From positions 392,827 to 456,826 of the forward strand of contig NZ_SJPO01000003.1 of the NCBI RefSeq assembly GCF_007859935.1: a stretch of DNA of 64,000 nucleotides, in the 5' to 3' direction. Position 1 is the stretch's first letter. Every line of letters starts with the position of its first letter. Below the pieces are notes generated by a model that had not been told where the DNA came from, searched no databases, and saw nothing but the letters and a program-made list of their open reading frames with translations. This DNA comes from Posidoniimonas polymericola. Its GTDB lineage: Bacteria; Planctomycetota; Planctomycetia; Pirellulales; Lacipirellulaceae. A program made the position numbers and the translations under genes. This document shows, piece after piece, positions 8,739 to 18,539 of this stretch.

Positions 8739-8912
8739 TTACTCGGCCGGGGTTTCGGCGTCGGCTTCCGGCTCGCTCATCTCGGCGCCGCCCGGATCGA
8801 CCGCGGGGGTCTCGACCTCGGGGGCAGCGTCATCGGTGGCGGGAGCAGGGCCGCAGCCGGTGTTCAGGCCCATGATGGCCAGCAGCATGGTCGCGAGTGC
8901 GAAACGCTTCAT
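8739..8912 (-). CDS. Small acidic lipoprotein
   Basis: A 57-residue protein. It begins MKRFALATMLLAIMG and reaches a lipobox-like NTGC with Cys at 20, followed by a short acidic, proline-rich tail (repeated PE, ET and EAD). The start is supported by AAGGAG a few bases upstream. A strong terminator follows. It is likely a lipidated envelope peptide. No function can be assigned, and asparagine at lipobox position -3 is unusual. Confidence 0.75.
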   Translation of the reverse strand: MKRFALATMLLAIMGLNTGCGPAPATDDAAPEVETPAVDPGGAEMSEPEADAETPAE

Positions 8913-9319
8913 CTCGTATCTCCTTGTTACATCAGAAGGATGCGGGTCGGGCGGGAGCCCTTTCGCTAGTTTCTTTTTTCTGCGCGGCAAGACCTGGCGG
9001 TCTCCGGCAGCCCCGTCGTGGGTCATCTACTCGTCGTGGGTCTTCTACTAGTTCGCCGGAACGGCTGAAATCTTGCCCCGCCTAGACAGGATCCCGCAAA
9101 GCCGGCTCGTGCATGGTAGCACCGCCGCAAGGCGTCCGCCAACCGGGGGAGTTCTCCAAATCTTAATTATCTTGCCCGGCAGCCTTTCCCTAATCCGCAG
9201 AGGACGCACCGCGGGGGCCGCTGGAGCTGCTTGCCCGGGTCATGACGCCATAGTTACCGCGTCGCCCGGGCCGATGTTCAGGGGTGTTGTCCGACCAGTA
9301 TCGAAACGGAGCCATGCCC
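8913..9319. other. Divergent intergenic region, 407 bp
   Basis: Separates the leftward small lipoprotein gene from the rightward secreted-protein gene and presumably holds both promoters. It contains an 18-bp tandem repeat (listed separately). No gene is supported. Confidence 0.5.
9014..9049. repeat. 18-bp tandem repeat x2
   Basis: CGTCGTGGGTCATCTACT (9014-9031) is followed directly by a copy with one change (9032-9049). It is one of several short tandem duplications in the spacers of this window. Confidence 0.85.
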
Positions 9320-9682
9320 ATGCGTACGACCCTGTGCAGCCTCGCCCTGCTGCTTGCAGCCGCGACTTCCCCGGTGGCCGCTCAGGGCCCCGCCGCCAGC
9401 GGCGAACGCGACCCCAAGGCTGGCCAGGAGGGGTGGTACTACGATTCGGGCGAGATGAAGCTCGACCCGCAGCAGGTCCACATGCAGAAGGCGGCCCAGC
9501 GCGGCGCCCAGCGGTCGGCTCGGATCGCGGCGATGAATTGGTACGGGATGAACAACTCCCGGCCAACCGCGTCGGCCACGCCGTTCACCGGCATGTACAG
9601 CCCGGCTTGGCAGGCCCCAGGCGGCCGCCCGTTCTCTTGGCGGCCACGCACCTACACGTCCAACGTGTACATCGTGCGCTAG
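9320..9682 (+). CDS. Secreted protein of unknown function
   Basis: A 120-residue protein with a clear signal peptide (MRTTLCSLALLLAAAT, cleavage probably after AAQ). The mature part is rich in Q, R, W and Y with no recognised domain. GGAG at 9308-9311 favours this ATG, at 8 bp spacing, over the in-frame ATG two codons earlier. The gene is convergent with gdhA, 25 bp away. No function can be proposed. Confidence 0.75.
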   Translation: MRTTLCSLALLLAAATSPVAAQGPAASGERDPKAGQEGWYYDSGEMKLDPQQVHMQKAAQRGAQRSARIAAMNWYGMNNSRPTASATPFTGMYSPAWQAPGGRPFSWRPRTYTSNVYIVR

Positions 9683-9684
9683 TC

Positions 9685-9704
9685 AGCGGCGCCGGAACGC
9701 CGCT
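9685..9704. other. Hairpin between convergent genes
   Basis: AGCGGCG pairs with CGCCGCT around a six-base loop, between the stops of the secreted-protein gene and gdhA. There is no T-run on either side, so it is at best a weak or factor-assisted terminator. Confidence 0.35.
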
Positions 9705-9707
9705 CGT

Positions 9708-11108
9708 CTACACCGCGCCGTAGGCGAGCATCGCGTCGGCCACCTTGACGAAGCCGGCGATGTTGGCGCCGCGGACGTAGTTGACCGGGCCGCCGCCGTC
9801 GTTCGCGTAATGGACGCACTTGTCGTGGATGTCGGACATGATGTCCTGCAGCCGCTTGTCGACCTCCTCGCGGCCCCACGAGATGCGTAGCGCGTTCTGG
9901 CTCTGCTCCAGGCCCGACACCGCCACGCCGCCGGCGTTGGCGGCCTTGCTCGGCGCGTAGAGGATGCCGGCCTTCATGAACGCGTGGGCGCCCTCAATGA
10001 CGGTCGGCATGTTGGCGCCCTCGGCCACCGCGCGGACGCCGTTCTTGAGCAGCGTCTGCGCGTCTTCGAGGCTGATCTCGTTCTGGGTGGCACTGGGGAA
10101 CGCGGCGTCGGCCTCGACGCCCCACGGGTTGGCGTCCGGGTAGAAGCTGGCGTGGGGGAAACGCTCGGTGTACTCGGCGATGCGGCCGCGGCGAACCTCC
10201 TTAAGGTCCTTCACCCACGCGAGCTTGTCGGCGTCGATGCCGTCGGGGTCGTAGATGAAGCCGCTCGAGTCGCTGAGCGTCACGGCCTTGGCGCCGAGGT
10301 GGTTGAGCTTCTCGACCGTGTAGATCGCGACGTTGCCCGAGCCGGACACGATGCACCGCTTGCCCGCGAGCGAGTCGCCCACGTGGCGGAACATGTTCTC
10401 GCAGAAGTACACGCAGCCGTAGCCGGTCGCCTCGGTGCGGACCTGGCTGCCGCCGAACGACAGGCCCTTGCCGGTCAGGATGCCGGCGTAGCGATTGGCG
10501 AGCCGCTTGTACTGGCCGAACAGGTAGCTGATCTCCCGGCCGCTGACGCCGATGTCGCCGGCGGGGACGTCCGTGTCTTCGCCGATGTGGCGCTGCAGCT
10601 CGGTCATCATCGACTGGCAGAAACGCATCACCTCGCTGTCGGACTTGCCCTTGGGGTTGAAGTTGGCCCCGCCCTTGGCGCCCCCCATCGGCAGCCCGGT
10701 CAGGCTGTTCTTGAAGGTCTGCTCGAAGCCCAAGAACTTCAGCACGCTGAGCGTCACGTCCGGGTGGAACCGCAGGCCGCCCTTGTAGGGTCCGATTGAG
10801 TTGTTGAACTGCACCCGCCAGGCGCGGTTGGCGCGGATCTGGCCGGAGTCGTCCTGCCAGGTGACGCGGAAGATCACGATCCGGTCCGGCTCGGTCATTC
10901 GCTCGAGGATCTGTGCGTCGCGGTACTTCTGGTGGTCCATGACGAACGGCATGACCGTCTCGACGAACTCCTGGACCGCCTGGTGGAACTCCACCTCGCC
11001 TGGGTTGCGGCGTTCCAGGCCGTGCATGAACGACTGCACTTCGTCCTGGCAGGAGTCCGGCACGATCGTGACCGGCACGGGGGTGACGTCGGTAGACGTG
11101 GTGAGCAT
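9708..11108 (-). CDS. gdhA: NADP-type glutamate dehydrogenase
   Basis: A 466-residue enzyme interconverting 2-oxoglutarate plus ammonia and glutamate. The substrate-binding motif GPYKGGLRF (106-114, K109) and the catalytic-lysine motif PMGGAKGG (140-147, K145) are intact. A Rossmann-type motif SGSGNVA follows in the second half. Length and motifs match the hexameric NADP-dependent enzymes used for ammonium assimilation rather than the long NAD-linked forms; the cofactor call is by family. It lies about 250 bp downstream of a same-strand aldehyde dehydrogenase gene, far enough that separate transcription is likely. Confidence 0.95.
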   Translation of the reverse strand: MLTTSTDVTPVPVTIVPDSCQDEVQSFMHGLERRNPGEVEFHQAVQEFVETVMPFVMDHQKYRDAQILERMTEPDRIVIFRVTWQDDSGQIRANRAWRVQFNNSIGPYKGGLRFHPDVTLSVLKFLGFEQTFKNSLTGLPMGGAKGGANFNPKGKSDSEVMRFCQSMMTELQRHIGEDTDVPAGDIGVSGREISYLFGQYKRLANRYAGILTGKGLSFGGSQVRTEATGYGCVYFCENMFRHVGDSLAGKRCIVSGSGNVAIYTVEKLNHLGAKAVTLSDSSGFIYDPDGIDADKLAWVKDLKEVRRGRIAEYTERFPHASFYPDANPWGVEADAAFPSATQNEISLEDAQTLLKNGVRAVAEGANMPTVIEGAHAFMKAGILYAPSKAANAGGVAVSGLEQSQNALRISWGREEVDKRLQDIMSDIHDKCVHYANDGGGPVNYVRGANIAGFVKVADAMLAYGAV

Positions 11109-11360
11109 GTCGCGGACCGTGAGTAGGTTGGTTTAGGCCATCTACGGAGCTGGCTATTTAAACGAATAGGCCACGCCGGGGCGCCGCTCAGAGCGAGCGG
11201 TGGAGATAGTGGAAACCCGATCGCCAACCGCGGGAGGACGCGCACCACTGAGACGCAGCAGCCCCGGATGTTCGGCGGCACCCCCTCTCAGGGAGTTGCT
11301 GCCCTGCTGGTGATTCACCGCGCCCTGGGAGGGCGTGCCAGCCGGGGAGCGGCGCCGGCG

Positions 11361-12794
<1,434 letters not shown>

Positions 12795-12902
12795 GATCTT
12801 CCACCGGTTGTCGCTTAGCAGGTTACTCTTCGCGTTGGCTGGCCCGCGGCGGTCCTAGGGTGGATTGCCGTCGCCGGGGCCGCGTGTCGGTCGACCCCGT
12901 GG

Positions 12903-14540
12903 TCAGACCGCCGCCAGCTCCTTGATCTCTTTGTTCAGCACTACGTCATTAACCGAGTAATCCACCGGCACGTCAATCAAATCGACGCCCGGCTGGTCGC
13001 CGGCCGACTGCAGGATCGGACCGAGCTGGTCGATCGAGTCGACGCGGTGGCCACGGGCGCCGTGGCACTCGGCGAACTTCACCCAGTCGGGGTTCGAGAA
13101 GTCCAGGCCGAAGTCGGCAAAGCCCATGTCGGCCTGTTTCCACTTGATCATGCCGTAGGCGCTGTCATTAAGAATGACAATGGTCAGATTCATTTTTAGG
13201 CGGACAGCCGTCTCGAGTTCTTGGGCGTTCATCATGAAGCCGCCGTCGCCGCAGATCGCCATCACCTTGCGGTCGGGGTGCACCAGGTGCGCCGCCATGG
13301 CGGACGGTAAACCGGCCCCCATGCTGGCGAGCGCGTTGTCCAGCAGCACCGTGTTCGGTTGCCGCGCCTTGTAGTTCCGGGCGAACCAGATCTTGTACAC
13401 GCCGTTGTCGAGGGCCAGCATGCCGTCGTCCGGCATAACGCTCTGCACCTCGTGCACGAGCCGGATCGGCGACACGGGAAACCGGTCGTCGGTCAAGTAG
13501 GGCGCGATGTGCCGCTGCTCGGCGTCGCGTGCATTAAAGAACGGGGTGAAGTCCCAGTCGTCCCGCGGGCGGACCTCGTTGCCCATCCGCCAGACACTGT
13601 GCGCGATGTCGCCCACGACCTCGACCTGCGGGAAGTACACCGGGTCGACCTCGGCCGACGTGAAGTTGACGTGGACCACCCGTACGCCGCCGGGGGTCAT
13701 GAAGAACGGCGGCTTCTCGACCACGTTGTGGCCGATGTTGACGATCAGGTCCGCGGCGTCGATCGCCTGGTGCAGGAAGTCGCCGGACGACAGTGCGGCG
13801 TTGCCCAGGCAGAGCGGGTCGGTCTCGTCGCCGACGCCTTTGCCCATCTGTGTGGCGAAGAACGGGATGCCGGTCTGCTGAACGAAGCGGCGGATCGCGC
13901 GGCAGGTCAGCTTGCGGTTGGCGGCGGCGCCGATCAGAATCAGCGGACGCTCGGCCTCCTCGATCAGCTCGATTGCCTGCTGGATCGACTTCTCCTCGGC
14001 CACCGGCCGACGCGCGGCGCTGGCCGGCATCACCGGCTCGCTGGTGGTCTCACGGGCGATGTCCTCGGGCAGCTCGAGGTGGACCGCGCCGGGGCGTTCC
14101 TCCTCGGCCAAGCGGAATGCCTCGCGGACGCGCGACGGGATGTTGTCGCCGCTGACGATCTGCTTGGTGTACTTGGTGATCGGCCGCATCATGTCGACCG
14201 TGTCGATGATCTGGAAGTGGCCCTGCTTGCTGCTCTTGATCGGCTTCTGGCCGGTGATCATCAGCATCGGCATCGCGCCGAGCTGGGCGTAGGCCGCGGC
14301 GGTGACAAAGTTCGTGGCGCCCGGACCGAGCGTCGACAGGCAGACGCCCGCCTTGCCGGTGAGGCGGCCGTAAGTCGCGGCCATGAAGCCGGCCGCCTGC
14401 TCGTGCCGGGTGATGATCAGCCGGATCGAGCTCCGGGACAGGGAGTCGAGCAGGTCGAGGTTCTCCTCGCCCGGGATGCCGAAGATGTACTCCACACCCT
14501 CGGCCTCGAGCGCGCGAACAAACAGGTCGGAAGCTTTCAT
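12903..14540 (-). CDS. Acetolactate-synthase-like ThDP enzyme
   Basis: A 545-residue thiamine-diphosphate enzyme. Catalytic E47 is in RHEQAAGFM, the FGIPGEENL motif is at about 20-28, and the C-terminal ThDP site GDGGFMMNAQELETA is followed by a conserved NDSAYG. These features match the acetolactate synthase large subunit and its catabolic AlsS-like relatives, which condense two pyruvates to acetolactate. No small regulatory subunit gene is adjacent, which fits the catabolic or an orphan type. The start at 14540 gives the usual MKASDLFVRALE N-terminus; a longer frame has no homology-like features. A 14-bp tandem repeat lies upstream. Confidence 0.9.
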   Translation of the reverse strand: MKASDLFVRALEAEGVEYIFGIPGEENLDLLDSLSRSSIRLIITRHEQAAGFMAATYGRLTGKAGVCLSTLGPGATNFVTAAAYAQLGAMPMLMITGQKPIKSSKQGHFQIIDTVDMMRPITKYTKQIVSGDNIPSRVREAFRLAEEERPGAVHLELPEDIARETTSEPVMPASAARRPVAEEKSIQQAIELIEEAERPLILIGAAANRKLTCRAIRRFVQQTGIPFFATQMGKGVGDETDPLCLGNAALSSGDFLHQAIDAADLIVNIGHNVVEKPPFFMTPGGVRVVHVNFTSAEVDPVYFPQVEVVGDIAHSVWRMGNEVRPRDDWDFTPFFNARDAEQRHIAPYLTDDRFPVSPIRLVHEVQSVMPDDGMLALDNGVYKIWFARNYKARQPNTVLLDNALASMGAGLPSAMAAHLVHPDRKVMAICGDGGFMMNAQELETAVRLKMNLTIVILNDSAYGMIKWKQADMGFADFGLDFSNPDWVKFAECHGARGHRVDSIDQLGPILQSAGDQPGVDLIDVPVDYSVNDVVLNKEIKELAAV

Positions 14541-14572
14541 AATTGCCTCGTAGGGGCTGCCCGCTGGGTCCG

Positions 14573-14600
14573 CCAATGGGGTGGGGCCAACGGGGTGGGT
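14573..14600. repeat. 14-bp imperfect tandem repeat x2
   Basis: CCAATGGGGTGGGG (14573-14586) is followed by CCAACGGGGTGGGT (14587-14600), with two mismatches. It lies in the leader of the acetolactate-synthase-like gene. Confidence 0.7.
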
Positions 14601-14752
14601 TTGTAACTGTACGACGACCACCGCCGAAACCGGCGGTGCGACCCGCTCCGCCGCGGTCGTTTTCGGCAACTACTCCGCGGAAGCCCGGTGCGGCGGCCGC
14701 GGCGGGCCGCCACGAGTACGGCTGTGCGGGTTGCGCAGCTGGCCGGGAGTTG

Positions 14753-15955
14753 CTAGTCGACGATGGCCTCGGTCTTGCCTGTTGCGAATCGGATGCCGAT
14801 CCGGTCCCCCGGTTTCAGCCGGGACGCGTCGCGGACTACCTGGCCACGCCCGTCCTGGGTGATGCTGTAACCACGGGCAAGCACCGCCAGCGGACTGAGC
14901 GACTGCAGCCGCCCCGCCGCCGCCCTCAGCAGGCCCCGGTAGTGCTCGAGCTTGCGGTGGATCGAGCGATTCGCGGCCAGCTGAAGCTCGTCGAGTCGGG
15001 CCGCGTGGTCTTGGATGAGTGAGTAGGGCCTGGCCAGCGGGCGACGCTGCGCGAGGCCGTCCACGCGTTCACTGCGCACCTGAACTGCTCTGCGGGCGGC
15101 GCCGTGCAGCCGCGTGGAGAGCGTGCGGACACGCGAGGTGAACTCGTCGCCCGACGGCACGACGCGTTCGGCCGCCTCGCTGGGGGTCAGCGCCCGCACG
15201 TCGGCCGCCAGGTCGCAGAGGGTGACGTCGATCTCGTGTCCAACCGCCGACACGGTGGGGATCTGCGACGCGGCCACCGCGCGGATCACGGCGGCCTCGT
15301 TGAAGCACCACAGGTCCTCGATGCTGCCGCCGCCGCGACCGACCACCAGCACGTCGAGCGGCGGCCTAATCTGATTGGCGAGCCGCACCGCCGCGGCGAT
15401 CTCCTCGGCGGCGCCCTCGCCCTGCACGCGGGTCGGGATCACCAGGATTTGCGAGCCGCTCCAGCGCCGCCGAGCGACCTCCAAGAAGTCGCGGATCGCG
15501 GCGCCGGTCGGGCTGGTCACAAAACCAACCCGCCGGGGGAATGACGGCAGCGGCCGCTTGCGGTCGGCGTCGAACAACCCCTCGGCGGCCAGCTTCTCCT
15601 TCAGCTGCCGCAGCGCCAGCTCGAGCGAGCCGACCCCCTTGGGCTGCGCCTGATCGATCACGATCTGGTAGCTGCCCCGCGGCGCGTACAAGTCGAGCCG
15701 GCCGTGGCACAAGATCTCCAGACCGTCGGTCAGGTCGAACCGCATCCGCGACGCGGAACCCTTCCAGATCACCGCGCGGATCTGTGCGTGCTGGTCCTTG
15801 AGCGTGAAGTAGCAGTGCCCGGAGGCGGGCCGTGCGAAATTCGAGACCTCGCCGGTCACCCACACTGAGGGAAACGACTCTTCGACGAGGCCTTTGATCT
15901 GGGCGGTCAGCTCCGCGACGCTCAGCGCGGGTTGGTTGGCAAGGGGATCGGGCAT
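14753..15955 (-). CDS. xseA: Exodeoxyribonuclease VII large subunit
   Basis: A 400-residue nuclease subunit. The N-terminal OB-fold has VWVTGEVSNF and GHCYFTLKD. The catalytic core has PRRVGFVTSPTGAA, VVGRGGGSIEDLW and SAVGHEIDVTL, and the C-terminal helical region ends in the usual LARGYS...DA..L..GD motif. With XseB it degrades single-stranded DNA in both directions. The ATG at 15955 gives the standard N-terminus. No small xseB reading frame is found directly downstream, where it often lies. The gene is divergent from the amidohydrolase gene at 16088. Confidence 0.95.
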   Translation of the reverse strand: MPDPLANQPALSVAELTAQIKGLVEESFPSVWVTGEVSNFARPASGHCYFTLKDQHAQIRAVIWKGSASRMRFDLTDGLEILCHGRLDLYAPRGSYQIVIDQAQPKGVGSLELALRQLKEKLAAEGLFDADRKRPLPSFPRRVGFVTSPTGAAIRDFLEVARRRWSGSQILVIPTRVQGEGAAEEIAAAVRLANQIRPPLDVLVVGRGGGSIEDLWCFNEAAVIRAVAASQIPTVSAVGHEIDVTLCDLAADVRALTPSEAAERVVPSGDEFTSRVRTLSTRLHGAARRAVQVRSERVDGLAQRRPLARPYSLIQDHAARLDELQLAANRSIHRKLEHYRGLLRAAAGRLQSLSPLAVLARGYSITQDGRGQVVRDASRLKPGDRIGIRFATGKTEAIVD

Positions 15956-16087
15956 GCCGCTATTGTGGCGTTCTGCGCCGAACGGGAAAGGGGAAAGCGG
16001 GCGTTCCGATTGCATTTGACCAGGCGTTGTGCAAGAGTCGGGCTACACGAGGTCGTCGATGCAGGCACACGAGCACGAGGAGTGGAT

Positions 16088-17467
16088 ATGTCGCTGCTGA
16101 TCAAGGGTGGGCGGGTTGTCACCGACACCGAGGACTACACCGCGGACATCCTGTGCGAAGGCGAAACGATTACTGCGATCGGTTCGCAACTAGACTCGCC
16201 GGCCCACGCCACCGTGATCGACGCCGGCGGCAAGCTCGTGATGCCGGGCTTCATCGATCCGCACGTGCACATCTACCTGCCGTTCATGGGGACCTACGCC
16301 AAGGACGACTGGGACTCGGCCGGCCGGGCAGCGATTGTCGGAGGCACGACCTCGCTGATCGAGATGATCTGCCCCGCCGCCAACGAGGACCCATGGGAGG
16401 CCTACCAGCTGTGGCGCGGCAAGGCAGAAAGCCTCGCGCCGTGCGACTTCACCTTCCACATGGGCGTGACCCGCTTCGATGACGGAGCCGCCGACAAGTT
16501 CCGCCGGATCGTCGCCGACGGGGTCGCCAGCTTCAAGGTGTTCCTGGCGTACAAGGGCGCGCTCGGGGTCAGCGACGAGGAGCTGTTCAAGACGCTCGAA
16601 CTCGCGGCCGAGCTGGGCGTGATCGTCACCGCCCACTGCGAGAACGAGACCCTCGTCGCCGAGCTGCAGCAGCGGCTCCTGGCAGCCGGCAAGACCGGTC
16701 CCGAGTTCCACGAGCCGTCACGGCCCGTACGGGTCGAGGCCTCCGGCGTGCAGCACCTGACCACGTTCGCCGAGCTGACCGGCGCGAGCGTCTACGCGGT
16801 GCACACCAGCAACCGCGCCGCGGTCGAGGCCGCTCTCGCCGCCCGCGGGCGGGGCGTCAAGATCTGGGTCGAGACCGTCATCCCCTACCTTACCCTCGAC
16901 GAGAGCTACGCCCAGCGGCCCGACTTCGAGGGCGCAAAGTACGTGATGTCGCCGCCGATCCGCACGAAAGCGGAGCAGGAGTACCTGTGGCAGGCGCTGG
17001 CGGCCGGCGATGTCTCGACCGTCGCGACCGACCACGCGCCGTTCGATTTCCAAGGCCAGAAGGAGATGGGCCGCGGCGACTTCACCAAGATCCCCAACGG
17101 CATCCCCAGCGTCGAGGAACGCGTCAAGCTGCTCTACACACACGGCGTCGTGCCGGGAAGGATCACGCTCAACCGGTTCGTCGACGCCGCCAGCACCCAG
17201 GCCGCCAAGCTGTTCGGCCTGTACCCGCAGAAGGGCGCCATCAAGGTAGGCTCTGACGCCGACCTGGTGGTTTGGGACCCCGAGCACCGCGGCACAATCT
17301 CCGCCGAGACCCACCTCATGCAGACCGACTACAGCGGTTTCGAGGGGTGGCAGGTGCAGGGCAGGGCTGAGGTGGTCACCGTCCGCGGCAAGGTCATGGC
17401 CCAGAGCGGCAAGTTCGTCGGCGAGCCGGGCCACGGGCGGTTCCTCGCCCGTAAGCCGACCCACTAG
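16088..17467 (+). CDS. Dihydropyrimidinase/hydantoinase-type amidohydrolase
   Basis: A 459-residue cyclic amidohydrolase. Metal ligands H59 and H61 are in DPHVHIYLPF; the carboxylated lysine is K150 in ASFKVFLAYKG; a histidine lies in TAHCEN, and the late metal-binding Asp is in TDHAPF. The family hydrolyses dihydrouracil, dihydrothymine or hydantoins; allantoinase or dihydroorotase activity is less likely given the motif set. GAGGAG lies about 5 bp before the chosen ATG, which also opens the canonical LIKGGRVVT strand. No other pyrimidine-catabolism gene is adjacent. Confidence 0.9.
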   Translation: MSLLIKGGRVVTDTEDYTADILCEGETITAIGSQLDSPAHATVIDAGGKLVMPGFIDPHVHIYLPFMGTYAKDDWDSAGRAAIVGGTTSLIEMICPAANEDPWEAYQLWRGKAESLAPCDFTFHMGVTRFDDGAADKFRRIVADGVASFKVFLAYKGALGVSDEELFKTLELAAELGVIVTAHCENETLVAELQQRLLAAGKTGPEFHEPSRPVRVEASGVQHLTTFAELTGASVYAVHTSNRAAVEAALAARGRGVKIWVETVIPYLTLDESYAQRPDFEGAKYVMSPPIRTKAEQEYLWQALAAGDVSTVATDHAPFDFQGQKEMGRGDFTKIPNGIPSVEERVKLLYTHGVVPGRITLNRFVDAASTQAAKLFGLYPQKGAIKVGSDADLVVWDPEHRGTISAETHLMQTDYSGFEGWQVQGRAEVVTVRGKVMAQSGKFVGEPGHGRFLARKPTH

Positions 17468-17470
17468 AAC

Positions 17471-17532
17471 GCGGCGCCTCAGTGTTGCGGCGCCTCAGTG
17501 ACCAAGTGGCGCGGGGTCCAAGTGGCGCGGGG
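17471..17532. repeat. Two short direct-repeat pairs in spacer
   Basis: GCGGCGCCTCAGTG occurs at 17471-17484 and 17487-17500. Immediately after, CCAAGTGGCGCGGGG occurs at 17502-17516 and 17518-17532. Both pairs have a 16-bp period and are perfect. They lie between the amidohydrolase stop and the convergent dockerin-protein gene. Confidence 0.85.
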
Positions 17533-17552
17533 CCCAAACGACACCTATCGCA

Positions 17553-18425
17553 CTAGCCGATCCGCCGCCGCATCAGCGATGCAGCGGGCAGCAGCCAGCC
17601 GACGAGCACCGCACCGGCAGGCGCCGGTACGCCGACTATTGACTGCGAACCAGGCGAGGACGCCGGCGTGGTTTGGTTGTCACGCCAGATCGTGTAGTCG
17701 GCGGCGTCCACGACGTTGTCTCCGTTGGCGTCGGCGGCGAGCTGCGTGGTCGACCCGTAGTTCATTTTCCAGGCTTGGTAGTCGTCCGCGTCGACCAGTT
17801 GGTCGTCGTTGAAGTCGCCGGGCAGGTCGGCCGCGGGGTCGACCCAGCTGCGGAACCCAAAGTCATAGGTATTGTCGAGCGTCCAGGCGGCGGTATGGAT
17901 GCGCTCCCCAGCGGCCCCGTTAGCGTAGCCAGGGTTGCCGCGGTCCCACACAATTGTGTTGGTCTGGCTGAAGTCTTGATCGCTGCTCAGCACGATTGCC
18001 AGCCGGTCGCCGGGCGTCACAGTGATTCGGCCCGCGGAAACGTCAATCGCTGTGACTGCGGTGAGTCCGTTGGCCGCCCGCTGCGGCAGCGACGTCTTGG
18101 GGATCACGGTTTGGAACAGCGGCGGCTCGTCGGAGGGCACGTTTTGGTGCAGTCGGCGAATGTCTAGCAAGAGATCGCCCACGGGCGTGCCCACCTTGCC
18201 CACCCCCACGTCGACGCGGGTCAGCAGCCCCGCGGCGCCGACTGTGAAGGTTTGGCCGATCTCGTACATTCGGTGCGTGACTGAGCCCCCCAAGCTCTGC
18301 GAAAGTTGGTGCTGCTGATCGACTATCGGCGCCGCTGCAGCGCTCAACCCCGCCAGCACTGGGGCCGCAGCTAGCAGCAGCACGAACAAGCGGGGAGGAC
18401 ACGCATTCCAGGGGAGTCTGCACAT
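17553..18425 (-). CDS. Secreted dockerin-type protein with PEP-CTERM-like tail
   Basis: A 290-residue exported protein. It has an N-terminal signal peptide (hydrophobic core VLLLAAAPVLAGL) and a central domain of about 160 residues of unknown function. Two calcium-binding dockerin-like repeats follow (GDFNDDQLVDADDY at about 211-224 and DANGDNVVDAADY at about 237-249), then a C-terminal VPAPAGA, hydrophobic stretch and RRR, a PEP-CTERM-like sorting signal. Such tails direct exosortase-dependent surface anchoring. The central domain resembles choice-of-anchor beta proteins, but I cannot name it. Confidence 0.82.
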   Translation of the reverse strand: MCRLPWNACPPRLFVLLLAAAPVLAGLSAAAAPIVDQQHQLSQSLGGSVTHRMYEIGQTFTVGAAGLLTRVDVGVGKVGTPVGDLLLDIRRLHQNVPSDEPPLFQTVIPKTSLPQRAANGLTAVTAIDVSAGRITVTPGDRLAIVLSSDQDFSQTNTIVWDRGNPGYANGAAGERIHTAAWTLDNTYDFGFRSWVDPAADLPGDFNDDQLVDADDYQAWKMNYGSTTQLAADANGDNVVDAADYTIWRDNQTTPASSPGSQSIVGVPAPAGAVLVGWLLPAASLMRRRIG

Positions 18426-18539
18426 CGACGGGTCTGCAGGATAAGGGGCGCCTAAATGCCGCCGGACGTTGGCCGGGCTGGCGTACGGCGCAATCGTAGC
18501 GCGTCCCCTACGCTGCGGCTAGCGGCAATTTGGCTATCT

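Noticed and set aside
13359..14606. Rightward 415-residue frame over the ThDP enzyme gene
   Set aside because: It is antisense to conserved ThDP-enzyme motifs and has no recognisable domain of its own.
14541..14752. Possible xseB next to xseA
   Set aside because: No small helical frame of about 70-80 residues is found where xseB usually lies.
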